Source of the DNA: Streptomyces sp. ISL-100
Lineage (GTDB): Bacteria > Actinomycetota > Actinomycetes > Streptomycetales > Streptomycetaceae
Assembly (NCBI RefSeq): GCF_018614615.1
Contig: NZ_JAGGOK010000096.1
Coordinates: 1-56,056, forward strand
Direction of reading: 5' to 3'
DNA length: 56,056 nt
Position numbers and translations under genes: made by a program. Under the pieces are notes generated by a model, which worked only from the letters and a program-made list of their open reading frames with translations, was not told the origin of the DNA and did not search any database. This document shows, one piece after another, positions 28,317 to 37,186 of this stretch. The number at the start of each line of letters is the position of its first letter. Positions within the stretch are counted from its first letter, which is position 1.

Positions 28317-29600
28317 ATGGACGCAGACGTGACCGACAGTGCTGGCACGCCCTCCGGACCGGACACCCCGGCCGAGGAGGACGAGGCGAAGGACCTGGCT
28401 GCCACGGACGGTGCGGACGAGGAGCTGAGCCCTGGTGCGGGTTCGGGTGAGGGGGAAGACACCGACGCCCACGGACATCCGCGCTGGCTTCTTTGGACCG
28501 CCCTCGGCGCCTCCTTCGCGCTCCTCCTCGCGGCCGGCGTCGGCTGGTGGCTCTACCGGAAGCTCGACGGCAACATCACCACGGACACCAACGCCGCCGC
28601 CGAGCTGGAGGCGTACGAAAAGGAACGCCCCACGCCCATCGCGCGGGACGCCCGGAACATCCTGCTTATCGGGTCCGACACCCGCTCCGGCAAGGGCAAC
28701 AGCAAGTACGGGCCCGACAAGGGCACCCAGCGCTCCGACACGACGATCCTGCTGCACCTGGCCGGGGACCGTAAGAGCGCGACAGCCGTCTCGCTGCCGC
28801 GCGACCTGATGGTGGACATCCCCAGCTGCCGGAAGCCCGACGGCACGCGCACGAAGGAGCAGTCCACCCAGTTCAACTCGGCGTTCGAGCTCGGCGGTAC
28901 GGCGTGCACGATCCGTACGGTCGAGCGGCTCACCGCCGTCCGGGTGGACCACCACATGGTCATCGACTTCGCGGGTTTCAAGGGGATGGTCGACGCGGTG
29001 AACGGCGTCGAGATCTGCCTCAAGGAGCCGATCGACGACGAGGACGCCCTGCTCCGGCTGGACAAGGGCCGCCAGAAGCTGAACGGTGAGCAGGCCCTCG
29101 GCTTCGTACGGGCCCGCAAGAGCATCGGCGACGGCAGCGACACCGAACGCATGGAACGCCAGCAGCGGTTCCTCGGCGCCCTGGTGAACAAGGTGCAGAG
29201 CAACGGCGTACTGCTCAATCCGACCAGGCTCTACCCGGTGCTGGACGCGGCGACGAAGTCCCTCACGACCGATCCCGGGCTCGACTCGCTGAAGGACCTG
29301 TACAACCTGGTGCGCGGCATGCGGAACATCCCCACCGAACAGGTGCAGTTCATGACGGTGCCCCGTCAGCCGTACGCTCAGGACCCGAACCGGGACGAGC
29401 TCGTGGAGCCGGACGCGAGCCGTCTGTTCAAGCAACTGCGCGAGGACGCGCCCGTTTCCGTCGTACCGGCGGGCTCCGAAAAGCCGGATAAGAAAGACAA
29501 ATCCCCGGCCGACGAGAAGCCGGACGACGCGGGATCGGCGAGCCCGACTCCGACGCCGACTTTCACCGGCAGCAATGCCGCCACCGACGAGTGCGAGTAA
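28317..29600 (+). CDS. LytR-CpsA-Psr (LCP) protein 1
   Basis: 427 residues. An acidic cytoplasmic N-terminus (~55 residues), a membrane helix (residues ~57-80) and an extracellular LCP domain. The domain shows NILLIGSDTR, RSDTTILLHLAGD, AVSLPRDLMVDIP, DHHMVIDFAGFKGMVDAVNG and GEQALGFVRARK. LCP proteins transfer glycopolymers from undecaprenyl phosphate to peptidoglycan. A Pro/Thr/Ser tail ends the protein and no LytR_C domain is present. The start could also be GTG 28329, which has better Shine-Dalgarno spacing. First of five LCP genes in 10 kb. Confidence 0.9.
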   Translation: MDADVTDSAGTPSGPDTPAEEDEAKDLAATDGADEELSPGAGSGEGEDTDAHGHPRWLLWTALGASFALLLAAGVGWWLYRKLDGNITTDTNAAAELEAYEKERPTPIARDARNILLIGSDTRSGKGNSKYGPDKGTQRSDTTILLHLAGDRKSATAVSLPRDLMVDIPSCRKPDGTRTKEQSTQFNSAFELGGTACTIRTVERLTAVRVDHHMVIDFAGFKGMVDAVNGVEICLKEPIDDEDALLRLDKGRQKLNGEQALGFVRARKSIGDGSDTERMERQQRFLGALVNKVQSNGVLLNPTRLYPVLDAATKSLTTDPGLDSLKDLYNLVRGMRNIPTEQVQFMTVPRQPYAQDPNRDELVEPDASRLFKQLREDAPVSVVPAGSEKPDKKDKSPADEKPDDAGSASPTPTPTFTGSNAATDECE

Positions 29601-29817
29601 AGCGATAGCCAAAGCCTGACCAGCAACGGAACGGATTGGGCGTATTGCCCAGTTGTAAGGCCAGTGGAATTTGTCACGGACGTCGCCCCACGCTGAACTG
29701 GGCAGATAGTGTGACGCGATCCGGTGCTTCCGGCCCTGAGGTCGCACTGCTGGAACGAACGCCAGAGGGCCTGGGGGAGGCGCCTCATGTGGCACCCGAC
29801 GGAGGACTCAAGCAACC

Positions 29818-31566
29818 GTGGATGCGCAAAACCGTGGGCGGGCGGAAGAAATCGACCCCGCAGACCAGTGGGTTCTCAACCCGGACACCGGTCATTACGA
29901 ATTGCGACTGGACCAATCCGCTGGGCGATCGCCTGCGGCGGCCCCTCCCCGGAGGACTTCGTCGAGAACGAACACCCGTGAGCGGACCGCCGGCCCCCGG
30001 CGCGAAGTCCCGGTCCAGCGCAGCCGACGGGCCGCGAACGGCTCCCGGGGCGCGGGCGGCTCGCGCGATTCCGGCGGCGGCGACGGCGGCGCGCCGCAGG
30101 CCGGCCGGCGCAAGCGCAAGGCGAAGAAGTCCGGCAAGAAGAAGGCGCTGCTGTGGACCGGCGGCGTCATGGGCTTCGTGCTCGTCGGCGTATCGGTCGG
30201 CGCGTACGTCGTGTACGACCGCCTCAACGGGAACATCAACTCGGTCGACGTCGGTGACGCGGCCAACGGCGGCGCCTCCACGGACGGACCGATGAACATC
30301 CTGATCATCGGCACCGACAAGCGCACCGGCGCGGGCAACGAAGGCTACGGGGACAAGAAGAACTCGACCGGCCACGCCGACACGACGTTCCTCTTCCATG
30401 TGTCGGAAGACCGTACAAACGCGACCGCTCTGAGCATCCCGCGCGATCTGAAGACCGACATCCCCGACTGCCTCACCGCGCAGGCGGACGGCTCGAAGAA
30501 GGTCATCCCGGGGACGCCGTACACGAGGTTCAACGAGAGCCTCGGCGTGAACGGCCGGGATCCCGGCTGCACCATGCGTACGGTCCAGAAGATCACCGGT
30601 CTTCCGATCAACCACTTCATGATGGCCGACTTCAACGCGGTCAAGACGCTGACCACCGCGATCGGCGGCGTGGACGTCTGTCTGACCGAGCCCATCAAGG
30701 ACAGCAAGTACTCCCAGCTCAACCTGTCGGCCGGTGACCACCGCATCCAGGGCGAGGACGCGCTCGCGTTCGTCAGGAACCGGCACGGCCTCGGCAACGA
30801 GAGCGACCTCGACCGCATCAAGATGCAGCAGCAGTTCATCGCCTCGATGATCCGCAAGATGAAGGAAGACACCCTCGGCAATCCGAAGAGGATGCTCGAC
30901 CTCGCGGACGCGGCCACCAAGGCGCTCACGGTGAACAAGGAGATCGGGGACATCCCGAAGCTCAAGGCCCTCGCCGAGGAGCTCGGCCGGATCAACATCA
31001 AGAACATCGCCTTCACGACGATCCCCGTGCGAGACAACCCCGCCGAGACGGTCAAGGCGACCGTCGTTCTGGACCCCGTCAAGGCCCCGCAGGTGTTCAA
31101 CGCGCTGCAGAATGACGTCTCCTTCACCGACGTGAAGAAGAAGGAGAAGGCCGCCAAAAGCAAGCAGGCCGCACTGCTCAAGGGCCCCAGGGCCGAAGCC
31201 TCCGAGGTTCGTGTCGACGTCTACAACGGCAGCGACACCGCCGGGGCCGCGCAGAAGACCCTCAACTGGCTGCAGGTTGAGAAGGGCGTGCTCAAGTCCA
31301 CGAACAAGAGCAATGCCCCGGAGAAGATCGCTAAGACTAGTCTTGAGTACGCACCGAACCAGGCCGACCAGGCGCGCAAGCTCGCGGACCTGATGGGCCT
31401 GCCCGCTGCGGCGCTCAAGAAGGGCAGCGCCGACGCAGGGGAGATGGAGCCGATGGTCCTGACTCTCGGCGCCGACTTCAAGGGCGAGGGGGTGCCCATC
31501 AGCGGTCCGGTGAAGCCGCCCGAGGTGGAGAAGGTCCAAGCAGACCAGAAGATCTGCGCCAAGTGA
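29818..31566 (+). CDS. LytR-CpsA-Psr (LCP) protein 2 with LytR_C domain
   Basis: 582 residues. A long basic cytoplasmic region (~105 residues, Arg/Lys-rich) precedes a membrane helix (LLWTGGVMGFVLVGVSVGAY). The LCP domain carries NILIIGTDKR, HADTTFLFHVSED, ALSIPRDLKTDIP, INHFMMADFNAVKTLTTAIGG and GEDALAFVRNRHG. A C-terminal LytR_C domain follows (SEVRVDVYNGSDTAGAAQKT). The N-terminal motif DQWVLNPDTGHYELRL recurs in Streptomyces LCP proteins. Compared with protein 1, the extra C-terminal domain and long basic N-terminus suggest a different partner. Confidence 0.92.
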   Translation: MDAQNRGRAEEIDPADQWVLNPDTGHYELRLDQSAGRSPAAAPPRRTSSRTNTRERTAGPRREVPVQRSRRAANGSRGAGGSRDSGGGDGGAPQAGRRKRKAKKSGKKKALLWTGGVMGFVLVGVSVGAYVVYDRLNGNINSVDVGDAANGGASTDGPMNILIIGTDKRTGAGNEGYGDKKNSTGHADTTFLFHVSEDRTNATALSIPRDLKTDIPDCLTAQADGSKKVIPGTPYTRFNESLGVNGRDPGCTMRTVQKITGLPINHFMMADFNAVKTLTTAIGGVDVCLTEPIKDSKYSQLNLSAGDHRIQGEDALAFVRNRHGLGNESDLDRIKMQQQFIASMIRKMKEDTLGNPKRMLDLADAATKALTVNKEIGDIPKLKALAEELGRINIKNIAFTTIPVRDNPAETVKATVVLDPVKAPQVFNALQNDVSFTDVKKKEKAAKSKQAALLKGPRAEASEVRVDVYNGSDTAGAAQKTLNWLQVEKGVLKSTNKSNAPEKIAKTSLEYAPNQADQARKLADLMGLPAAALKKGSADAGEMEPMVLTLGADFKGEGVPISGPVKPPEVEKVQADQKICAK

Positions 31567-31616
31567 AACCGGGTCACCGGATTATGCGGCGCGCCTGAAC
31601 AACAGGGGGGCCAGGG

Positions 31617-33299
31617 GTGGGACAGAACACCGTGCGTGGGGCACGGACGCGGGGAGGCGTCCGAGCCGCCGACGGAAGAGGCTGGGACGACAGCCTGCAC
31701 GAGGGCGGGCCGGAGGGGGCCGGCGACAGGGACGGTACGCCGCTGACTCCGGCGAATCCGGCCTCCGACGGCACCGGGCCGCCCCGGCGGCGCGGTGGCC
31801 CGCACCGGCGCGGCAGACGCGGTAAGCGGCGGGTACTGCGCTGGGTCGCCTCCGTGCTGTCCCTGCTGATACTCGGCACGGCCGGCGCCGGATACCTCTA
31901 CTACCGGCATCTCAACAACAGCATCAAGAGCGATGCCCTCAATCTCGGCAAGAACAGGATGGCCGAGCACAAGGCGAATCCCGCCGGCCAGACGCCGCTG
32001 AACATCCTGATGATCGGCTCCGACGCCCGTAACACCGATGCGAACAAGGCACTTGGCGGCGCGAAGGAGACGTTCGACGGGCCACCGCTGGCGGACGTAC
32101 AGATGCTTGTGCACGTCTCGGCGGATCGCAGCAACATGTCGGTGATCAGCATGCCGCGCGACACGATGCTGAAAATTCCGGAGTGCAAGGACAAGAAGAC
32201 CGGCGAGGTCTTCCTGGCCAAGGCCTGGGGCCAGACCAACGCTTCGCTGAGCCGTGGCGGCCCGGGGTGCACGGTGGCCACCTGGTACGAGCTGACCGGC
32301 ATCACCATCGACCACTTCATGATGGTCGACTTCGCCGGGGTCGTCTCCATGGCCGACGCGATCGGGGGCGTACCCGTCTGCGTCACGGACAACATCAAAT
32401 CCCGTAATCGCGAGGGCAAGGGCTCCGGTCTGAAACTTCGAGCGGGCACCCATCCGATCAAGGGGGAGCAGGCTCTTCAATGGCTGCGCACCCGGTACGG
32501 GTTCGAGAACGGCACCGACCTCGCCCGTACGCACGGTCAGCACATGTATATGAACTCCATGGTCCGCGAACTCAAGAAGAACACCAAGCTCACCGACCCG
32601 AACAAGCTGCGCAAGCTCGCGGAGGCTGCCACGGCCGCGCTCACGGTGGACGAGGGTCTGGATACGGTGAAGAGCCTCTACGACCTGGCGGAGGACCTCA
32701 AGCAGGTCCCGACCGAGCGCATCACCATGACCACGATGCCCAACTTCTACTCGACGCGCTTCCCACAGCGGGTGGAACCCGAGCCGGGCGACGCCGAGCA
32801 GCTGTTCCGGATGGTGCGTGAGGACATCCCGCTGGACGGAAAAGCCTCCAAGCGCAAAGCACCGGCCCCGTCCAAGGACCCGGCAGCGCCCGACGGTGAG
32901 ATCGGCGTAATGGTGCAGAACGGCACGTACACCGATGAGCTGGGGGCTGCCAGTGGCCGCGCCACGGACATCGCGGGAGCGCTGACCAAGCAGGGCTTCA
33001 CGCGGGCGACGGCGGACACGCAGCCCAACCCGCAGAAGCGAACGGTCGTCCAGTACCCGAGCGTCGAGCTGGAGGGCGACGCCCAGGCGGTCGCCAAGGC
33101 CCTGGGCATTCCCTTCTCTTCGGTGAAGAAGTCCACCGATGTCACGGGCGTGAGCGTGATCGTGGGCGCCGACTGGCGCGAGGGCGACAAGCTCCCGAAG
33201 CAGAAGGACGACAACAACAAGACGCCGGAGAACGCGCGCCCGCTGAACGGCGCGAACACCAAGGCCTGCATGAAGGTCCAGGAAGGCTTCACTTGGTGA
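31617..33299 (+). CDS. LytR-CpsA-Psr (LCP) protein 3 with LytR_C domain
   Basis: 560 residues from GTG 31617, 50 bp after LCP 2. A basic N-terminus (GPPRRRGGPHRRGRRGKRR) leads to a membrane helix (VASVLSLLILGTAGAGYLYY). The LCP domain has NILMIGSDARNTD, ADVQMLVHVSADRS, VISMPRDTMLKIP, IDHFMMVDFAGVVSMADAIGG and GEQALQWLRTRYG. The LytR_C domain starts near DGEIGVMVQNGTYTDELG. Probably co-transcribed with LCP 2. Confidence 0.92.
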   Translation: MGQNTVRGARTRGGVRAADGRGWDDSLHEGGPEGAGDRDGTPLTPANPASDGTGPPRRRGGPHRRGRRGKRRVLRWVASVLSLLILGTAGAGYLYYRHLNNSIKSDALNLGKNRMAEHKANPAGQTPLNILMIGSDARNTDANKALGGAKETFDGPPLADVQMLVHVSADRSNMSVISMPRDTMLKIPECKDKKTGEVFLAKAWGQTNASLSRGGPGCTVATWYELTGITIDHFMMVDFAGVVSMADAIGGVPVCVTDNIKSRNREGKGSGLKLRAGTHPIKGEQALQWLRTRYGFENGTDLARTHGQHMYMNSMVRELKKNTKLTDPNKLRKLAEAATAALTVDEGLDTVKSLYDLAEDLKQVPTERITMTTMPNFYSTRFPQRVEPEPGDAEQLFRMVREDIPLDGKASKRKAPAPSKDPAAPDGEIGVMVQNGTYTDELGAASGRATDIAGALTKQGFTRATADTQPNPQKRTVVQYPSVELEGDAQAVAKALGIPFSSVKKSTDVTGVSVIVGADWREGDKLPKQKDDNNKTPENARPLNGANTKACMKVQEGFTW

Positions 33300-33300
33300 G

Positions 33301-33444
33301 ATAGCCGGCCTCGGCCTCGTCAACGCCCCCTCCGCCGCCGCCAGCACCCCCGCCGGCTGCGGCTACAACTACGCCTACATCTACGTGTGGGAGCAGTACC
33401 GCAACACCCACTCGAAGGGCGGGTCGACCTCCAAGGTCTGCTGA
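33301..33444 (+). pseudogene. remnant of a small secreted protein gene
   Basis: Directly after the LCP 3 stop an open frame reads IAGLGLVNAPSAAASTPAGC and ends in YVWEQYRNTHSKGGSTSKVC then TGA at 33,442. The first part looks like the end of a signal peptide with an AxA-like cleavage site, but the start codon and the first half of the signal peptide are missing. A deletion at the LCP 3 end would explain this. Confidence 0.55.
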
Positions 33445-33459
33445 CCCGTCGAACCGGGG

Positions 33460-33809
33460 CAAAAACCCACGCAGAAGCACAAGTTCAGTCGCTGGCTCGC
33501 AGTCGCGGCCGTCATGCTCGGCCTCGGCTTCGTGTCGCCCGTCGCCACCGCGGCCCCGGCGGCGGCAACAACTGTGTCGTCGCCGTGAAGCAGGGTTCGT
33601 ACGACGGGACCAGCAGCCGGATGGACCTTTCACTCGGCACGCCGGACGCGATCGACGGCGATTCGGGCTACTACAAGTACTACGCGGGCCCCGTGAAGAT
33701 CTACGCGAAGGGCAAGTGCATCTTCACCGAGCTGACCGTGTATCCGGCCGGCGGGGGACGCGAGTACTTCCAGGACCGCAACCCGTACTCCGGGTACTTC
33801 CACGGCTGA
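33460..33809 (+). pseudogene. frameshifted small secreted protein gene
   Basis: Frame A (from 33,460) reads QKPTQKHKFSRWLAVAAVML then GLGFVSPVATAAPAAATT, a clear signal peptide, but has no start codon and stops after SSP at about 33,588. Frame B takes over at GGGNNCVVAVKQGSYDGTSS and runs to a natural end (NPYSGYFHG, 33,809). The two halves fit one secreted protein of about 110 residues, disrupted by one frameshift near 33,560 and loss of the start codon. Confidence 0.6.
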
Positions 33810-33855
33810 TCCAAAGCTGATCGAGGCCGGCCCCCAGCCGGCCCCGTGGCTGACC

Positions 33856-33886
33856 AAGTGCTGCCGACCCGTGGTCGGCAGCACTT
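33856..33886. terminator. bidirectional terminator
   Basis: AAGTGCTGCCGACC (33856-33869) pairs perfectly with GGTCGGCAGCACTT (33873-33886) around a 3-nt loop. It separates the plus-strand pseudogenes from the convergent glycosyltransferase gene. Confidence 0.85.
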
Positions 33887-33892
33887 CGGTCG

Positions 33893-34909
33893 TCAGACCT
33901 TCGTGGTACGGACCGCCGGGCGGCGGCTCGCGATGACCTTCTTCGCGAGCGAGCGCGGGCTGGTCAGGAAGCCGAAGCCCCACGACATGTGCATGGTGGC
34001 CAGGGCGACGGGGATCTGCGCCCGGGCCTTCAGCGACAAGCCCTTGCCCGCCGGGACCGAGCCCGCCACGATCGCGGCCAGGTAGCCGGCCGGGACCACG
34101 AAGCCCCACGGCGTGAGCGCCGCGCCGACGACGATGCCCGCGGCGATCGCGCAGACGGCGGTCGGCGGCGCGAGGTATCGCAGGTTGATGGAGCCCGCGT
34201 GGTAGCGGGCGACCACGTGGCGCCAGCGGCCGTAGTCCTTGTACTGCTTGGCCAGGGCCTTGACGGAGGGCCTGGGGCGGTACTGGACCTTGAGCTCGGG
34301 CGAGAACCAGATCAGGCCGCCCGCCTCGCGGATGCGGAAGTTCAGCTCCCAGTCCTGGGCGCGGATGAACTCCTCGTTGTACCCGCCCTGCTGTTCGAGG
34401 GCCTCGCGGCGGAAGACACCCAGGTACACGGTCTCCGCCGGTGCGGCCTCGCCGCCCGTGTGGAACGCCGCGTTGCCGACGCCGATCTTGGAGGTCATCG
34501 CGGCCGCGACCGCGTCCTCCCAGGCGTTCTCACCCTCGGCGTGCATGATGCCGCCGACGTTCTGCGCGCCGGTCTCCTCCAGGAGGCGGACGGCCGTCGC
34601 GATGTAGTTCGGCGAGAGCATCCCGTGGCCGTCGACCCGCACCACGATGGGGTGCCGGGAGGCCTTGATGGCCGCGTTCAGCGCTGCGGGGGTACGGCCC
34701 GTGGGGTTGGGGACGGTGTGGATACGGGGGTCTTCCCGTACCAGCTCGGCGGCGATCTCCTCGGTCCGGTCCGAGGACGGGCCGATCGCGATCACCACCT
34801 CCATCTCGCCGTCGTACTCCTGCTCCAGGATGTGACGGACCGAGTTGCGCAGATGCCGCTCCTCGTTGAGGACCGGCATGATCACGGAGACTGCGAGTGT
34901 GGCGTTCAT
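33893..34909 (-). CDS. glycosyltransferase family 2 protein
   Basis: 338 residues from ATG 34909 (a GTG four codons upstream is possible). A GT-A domain: VSVIMPVLNEERHLRNSVRH, VVIAIGPSSDRTEEIA, the DxD-type VRVDGHGMLSPNYI, and RAQDWELNFRIREAGG as the acceptor/catalytic motif. Two C-terminal membrane helices follow (VCAIAAGIVVGAALTPWGFV and the next segment). It resembles membrane glycosyltransferases of the ExoA/succinoglycan type that build envelope polysaccharides. Its placement among five LCP genes suggests it makes part of the glycopolymer these attach. Confidence 0.88.
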   Translation of the reverse strand: MNATLAVSVIMPVLNEERHLRNSVRHILEQEYDGEMEVVIAIGPSSDRTEEIAAELVREDPRIHTVPNPTGRTPAALNAAIKASRHPIVVRVDGHGMLSPNYIATAVRLLEETGAQNVGGIMHAEGENAWEDAVAAAMTSKIGVGNAAFHTGGEAAPAETVYLGVFRREALEQQGGYNEEFIRAQDWELNFRIREAGGLIWFSPELKVQYRPRPSVKALAKQYKDYGRWRHVVARYHAGSINLRYLAPPTAVCAIAAGIVVGAALTPWGFVVPAGYLAAIVAGSVPAGKGLSLKARAQIPVALATMHMSWGFGFLTSPRSLAKKVIASRRPAVRTTKV

Positions 34910-35034
34910 ATCGGGGGTCACGTTACCGCGAATGGGGGACACGGACGCACGGCGGCCGCGTCGCTGCCCGGGTCGTTGATCGTATGGGCCTACGTTGCTG
35001 CTGATCCCCCCTTGCCTTCGCGGAGGTGTCCCAC

Positions 35035-36462
35035 GTGCCCAAGCCGTCCCGTCCACAGCCGGGCCGCAGTCGAAGGCAGGACGAGCGCCCGCAGTGGTCG
35101 ATGCGCCTGTTCACCACGATCTCGGTCCTTGTGCTGTGCGCCGGTGGCATCGGTCACGCGGTGGTCACCGGGATGGAAACGGGCATCGAGCGGGTCGACC
35201 CGTTCAAGGACATGAAGAACCGTCCGGCGGCCGGCGACGGCACGAACATCCTGCTCGTCGGCACCGACGGCCGCGACAAGATCACGCCGGAGGAGAAGCG
35301 GAAGTACCGGCTGGGCGGCGCCCCCTGCCACTGCACCGACACGATCATGGTGGTGCACCTCTCCGCCGACAAGGAGCGCGCGAGCATCGTGAGCCTGCCG
35401 CGCGACAGCTACGCGGAGGTGCCCGAGCACACCGACCAGTCCACGGGCAAGCACCACAACGCGCACCCCGCGAAGATCAACGCGGCGTACGCGGAAGGCG
35501 GCCCCGGGCTCACGGTGCGGATCGTGGAGCACATGACGAAGGTGAAGATCGACCACTATCTGGAGGTCGACTTCACCAGCTTCATGAAGACGGTGGACGT
35601 GATCGGCGGGGTGGAGGTCTGCACGGTCCGCCCGCTAAAGGACAACCACACCGGCCTCGACCTGCCCGTCGGCACCCACCAGCTGAACGGCGGCCAAGCC
35701 CTCCAGTACGTCCGCTCCCGCCACATCGACGGAGCCGACGACTTCGGCCGCATGCAGCGCCAGCAGCGCTTCCTCGCCGCCTTCATCGCCAAGGCCGGCA
35801 CCAGCGGCGTCCTGCTGAACCCGGTGAAGTTCCGGCAGGTGACGTCCACACTGCTCAGCTCGGTCCGCGCGGACAAGGGCTTCGGTACGGAGGAGATCCT
35901 CGCCCTGGGGCAGGCGATGCGCGGGTTCACACCGGCGTCGTCGGAGTTCAGTTCCGTACCGGTCGCCGGGGTCAATCCGCCGATCGAGGGCATCGGCTCG
36001 ACCGTGAAGTGGGACGAGGCGAAGTCCGAGAAGCTGTTCCAGAACCTGCGCGACGACAAGCCGCTCGCGCCGCCGCGCCCCAAGAAGAGGGCGACGCCGG
36101 TCGACGTGGCACCGCAGCGGATCGCCGTGCAGGTCTACAACGGGACGCTGACCCGGGGCCTGGGCAAACGCGTGGACGACGCGCTGCGGTCCACCGGCTT
36201 CAAGACCACCCGCTCCCCCAAGGACGCGGACCGCGACGATGTGCGGCGCACGCTCGTCACGTACGACCCGCGCTGGGACCGCTCGGCGAAGTCCCTCCAG
36301 GCGGCGCTGCCGGGGTGCGAGCTGCGGGCGGTGGAGGGGCAGGGGGCGCTGCTGAAGGTGCTGGCGGGTACGGACTTCAATGGCGTACGGGCGGTACGGG
36401 CGGACGATCCGTACCAGGGCGAGTTCGGCGCGGTCACCGGCGACGAGGTCGTATGCCCGTAA
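35035..36462 (+). CDS. LytR-CpsA-Psr (LCP) protein 4 with LytR_C domain
   Basis: 475 residues from GTG 35035, preceded by GGAGGTG at 6 nt; the GTG inside that site (35026) is less likely. A short basic N-terminus, a membrane helix (LFTTISVLVLCAGGIGHAVV), then the LCP domain: NILLVGTDGRD, CTDTIMVVHLSAD, IVSLPRDSYAEVP, IDHYLEVDFTSFMKTVDVIGG and GGQALQYVRSRHI. The LytR_C domain begins at RIAVQVYNGTLTRGLG. Cys residues in GGAPCHCTDT may form a disulfide. It is divergent from the glycosyltransferase gene, with a ~125-bp gap. Confidence 0.92.
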   Translation: MPKPSRPQPGRSRRQDERPQWSMRLFTTISVLVLCAGGIGHAVVTGMETGIERVDPFKDMKNRPAAGDGTNILLVGTDGRDKITPEEKRKYRLGGAPCHCTDTIMVVHLSADKERASIVSLPRDSYAEVPEHTDQSTGKHHNAHPAKINAAYAEGGPGLTVRIVEHMTKVKIDHYLEVDFTSFMKTVDVIGGVEVCTVRPLKDNHTGLDLPVGTHQLNGGQALQYVRSRHIDGADDFGRMQRQQRFLAAFIAKAGTSGVLLNPVKFRQVTSTLLSSVRADKGFGTEEILALGQAMRGFTPASSEFSSVPVAGVNPPIEGIGSTVKWDEAKSEKLFQNLRDDKPLAPPRPKKRATPVDVAPQRIAVQVYNGTLTRGLGKRVDDALRSTGFKTTRSPKDADRDDVRRTLVTYDPRWDRSAKSLQAALPGCELRAVEGQGALLKVLAGTDFNGVRAVRADDPYQGEFGAVTGDEVVCP

Positions 36463-36523
36463 CGACTCCCGGTAGCGACCGCCCGTAACGACTGGCCGTA
36501 GCAACGGGGCGTGACGGACTGCG

Positions 36524-37078
36524 TCAGTTCTCCATGTCCAGGCCCTCGGCGGCGCGCTTGTCCCGCAGCTCCTTGATCGCGCGGCGCCGCGCGAGGCGGT
36601 GCGTGCGGCGGATCTGGGCCTCCTGGTAGCGGCGCCGGTCGCGCTCCGTCTCGGGTACGACCGGCGGGACGCGGCGGGGCTTTCCGTCCGCGTCGACGGC
36701 GGCGAACACGAGGTAGGCGCTGCCGACCTGTGTGGCCGGGGTCGACTCGTTCCAGCGCTCCGCCAGGACGCGTACGCCGACCTCCATCGAGGACCGGCCC
36801 GTCCAGTTGACCTGCGCTTTCACATGGACCAGGTCCCCGACCCTGACCGGCTCCAGAAAGACCATCTCGTCCATGGAGGCGGTGACGGCCGGCCCGCCGG
36901 AGTGCCGGCCCGCGACGGCGCCCGCCGCGTCGTCGACCAGCTTCATGATCACGCCACCGTGCACCGTGCCGAGGAGGTTGGTGTCGCTGCCCGTCATGAT
37001 GTGGCTGAGCGTGGTGCGGGAGGCTGCGGTGGGCTTGCCCGGAATGCCTTCTTCCGGATGCTGGGGCTGGTCTGTCAT
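36524..37078 (-). CDS. acyl-CoA thioesterase (hot-dog fold)
   Basis: 184 residues from ATG 37078. The family motif is SDTNLLGTVHGGVIMKLVDDAAG, with the catalytic Asp/Asn region. It is followed by DEMVFLEPVRVGDLVHVKAQVNWTG and SSMEVGVRVLAE. This matches the YciA/BFIT-type acyl-CoA thioesterases, which hydrolyse acyl-CoA to free acid and CoA. The basic C-terminus (RRYQEAQIRRTHRLARRRAIKELR) is an extension common in actinobacteria. It is convergent with LCP 4 and divergent from LCP 5. Confidence 0.9.
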   Translation of the reverse strand: MTDQPQHPEEGIPGKPTAASRTTLSHIMTGSDTNLLGTVHGGVIMKLVDDAAGAVAGRHSGGPAVTASMDEMVFLEPVRVGDLVHVKAQVNWTGRSSMEVGVRVLAERWNESTPATQVGSAYLVFAAVDADGKPRRVPPVVPETERDRRRYQEAQIRRTHRLARRRAIKELRDKRAAEGLDMEN

Positions 37079-37186
37079 GCCCTCCACCTTATGCGCGGCG
37101 CACATTGCATCAGCTCTGCAACAGCCCTGCCCCGATTTCCTACCCGCCCTGTAAGGCACCCGCCTCTTACCTGCACACTGTTCCGC

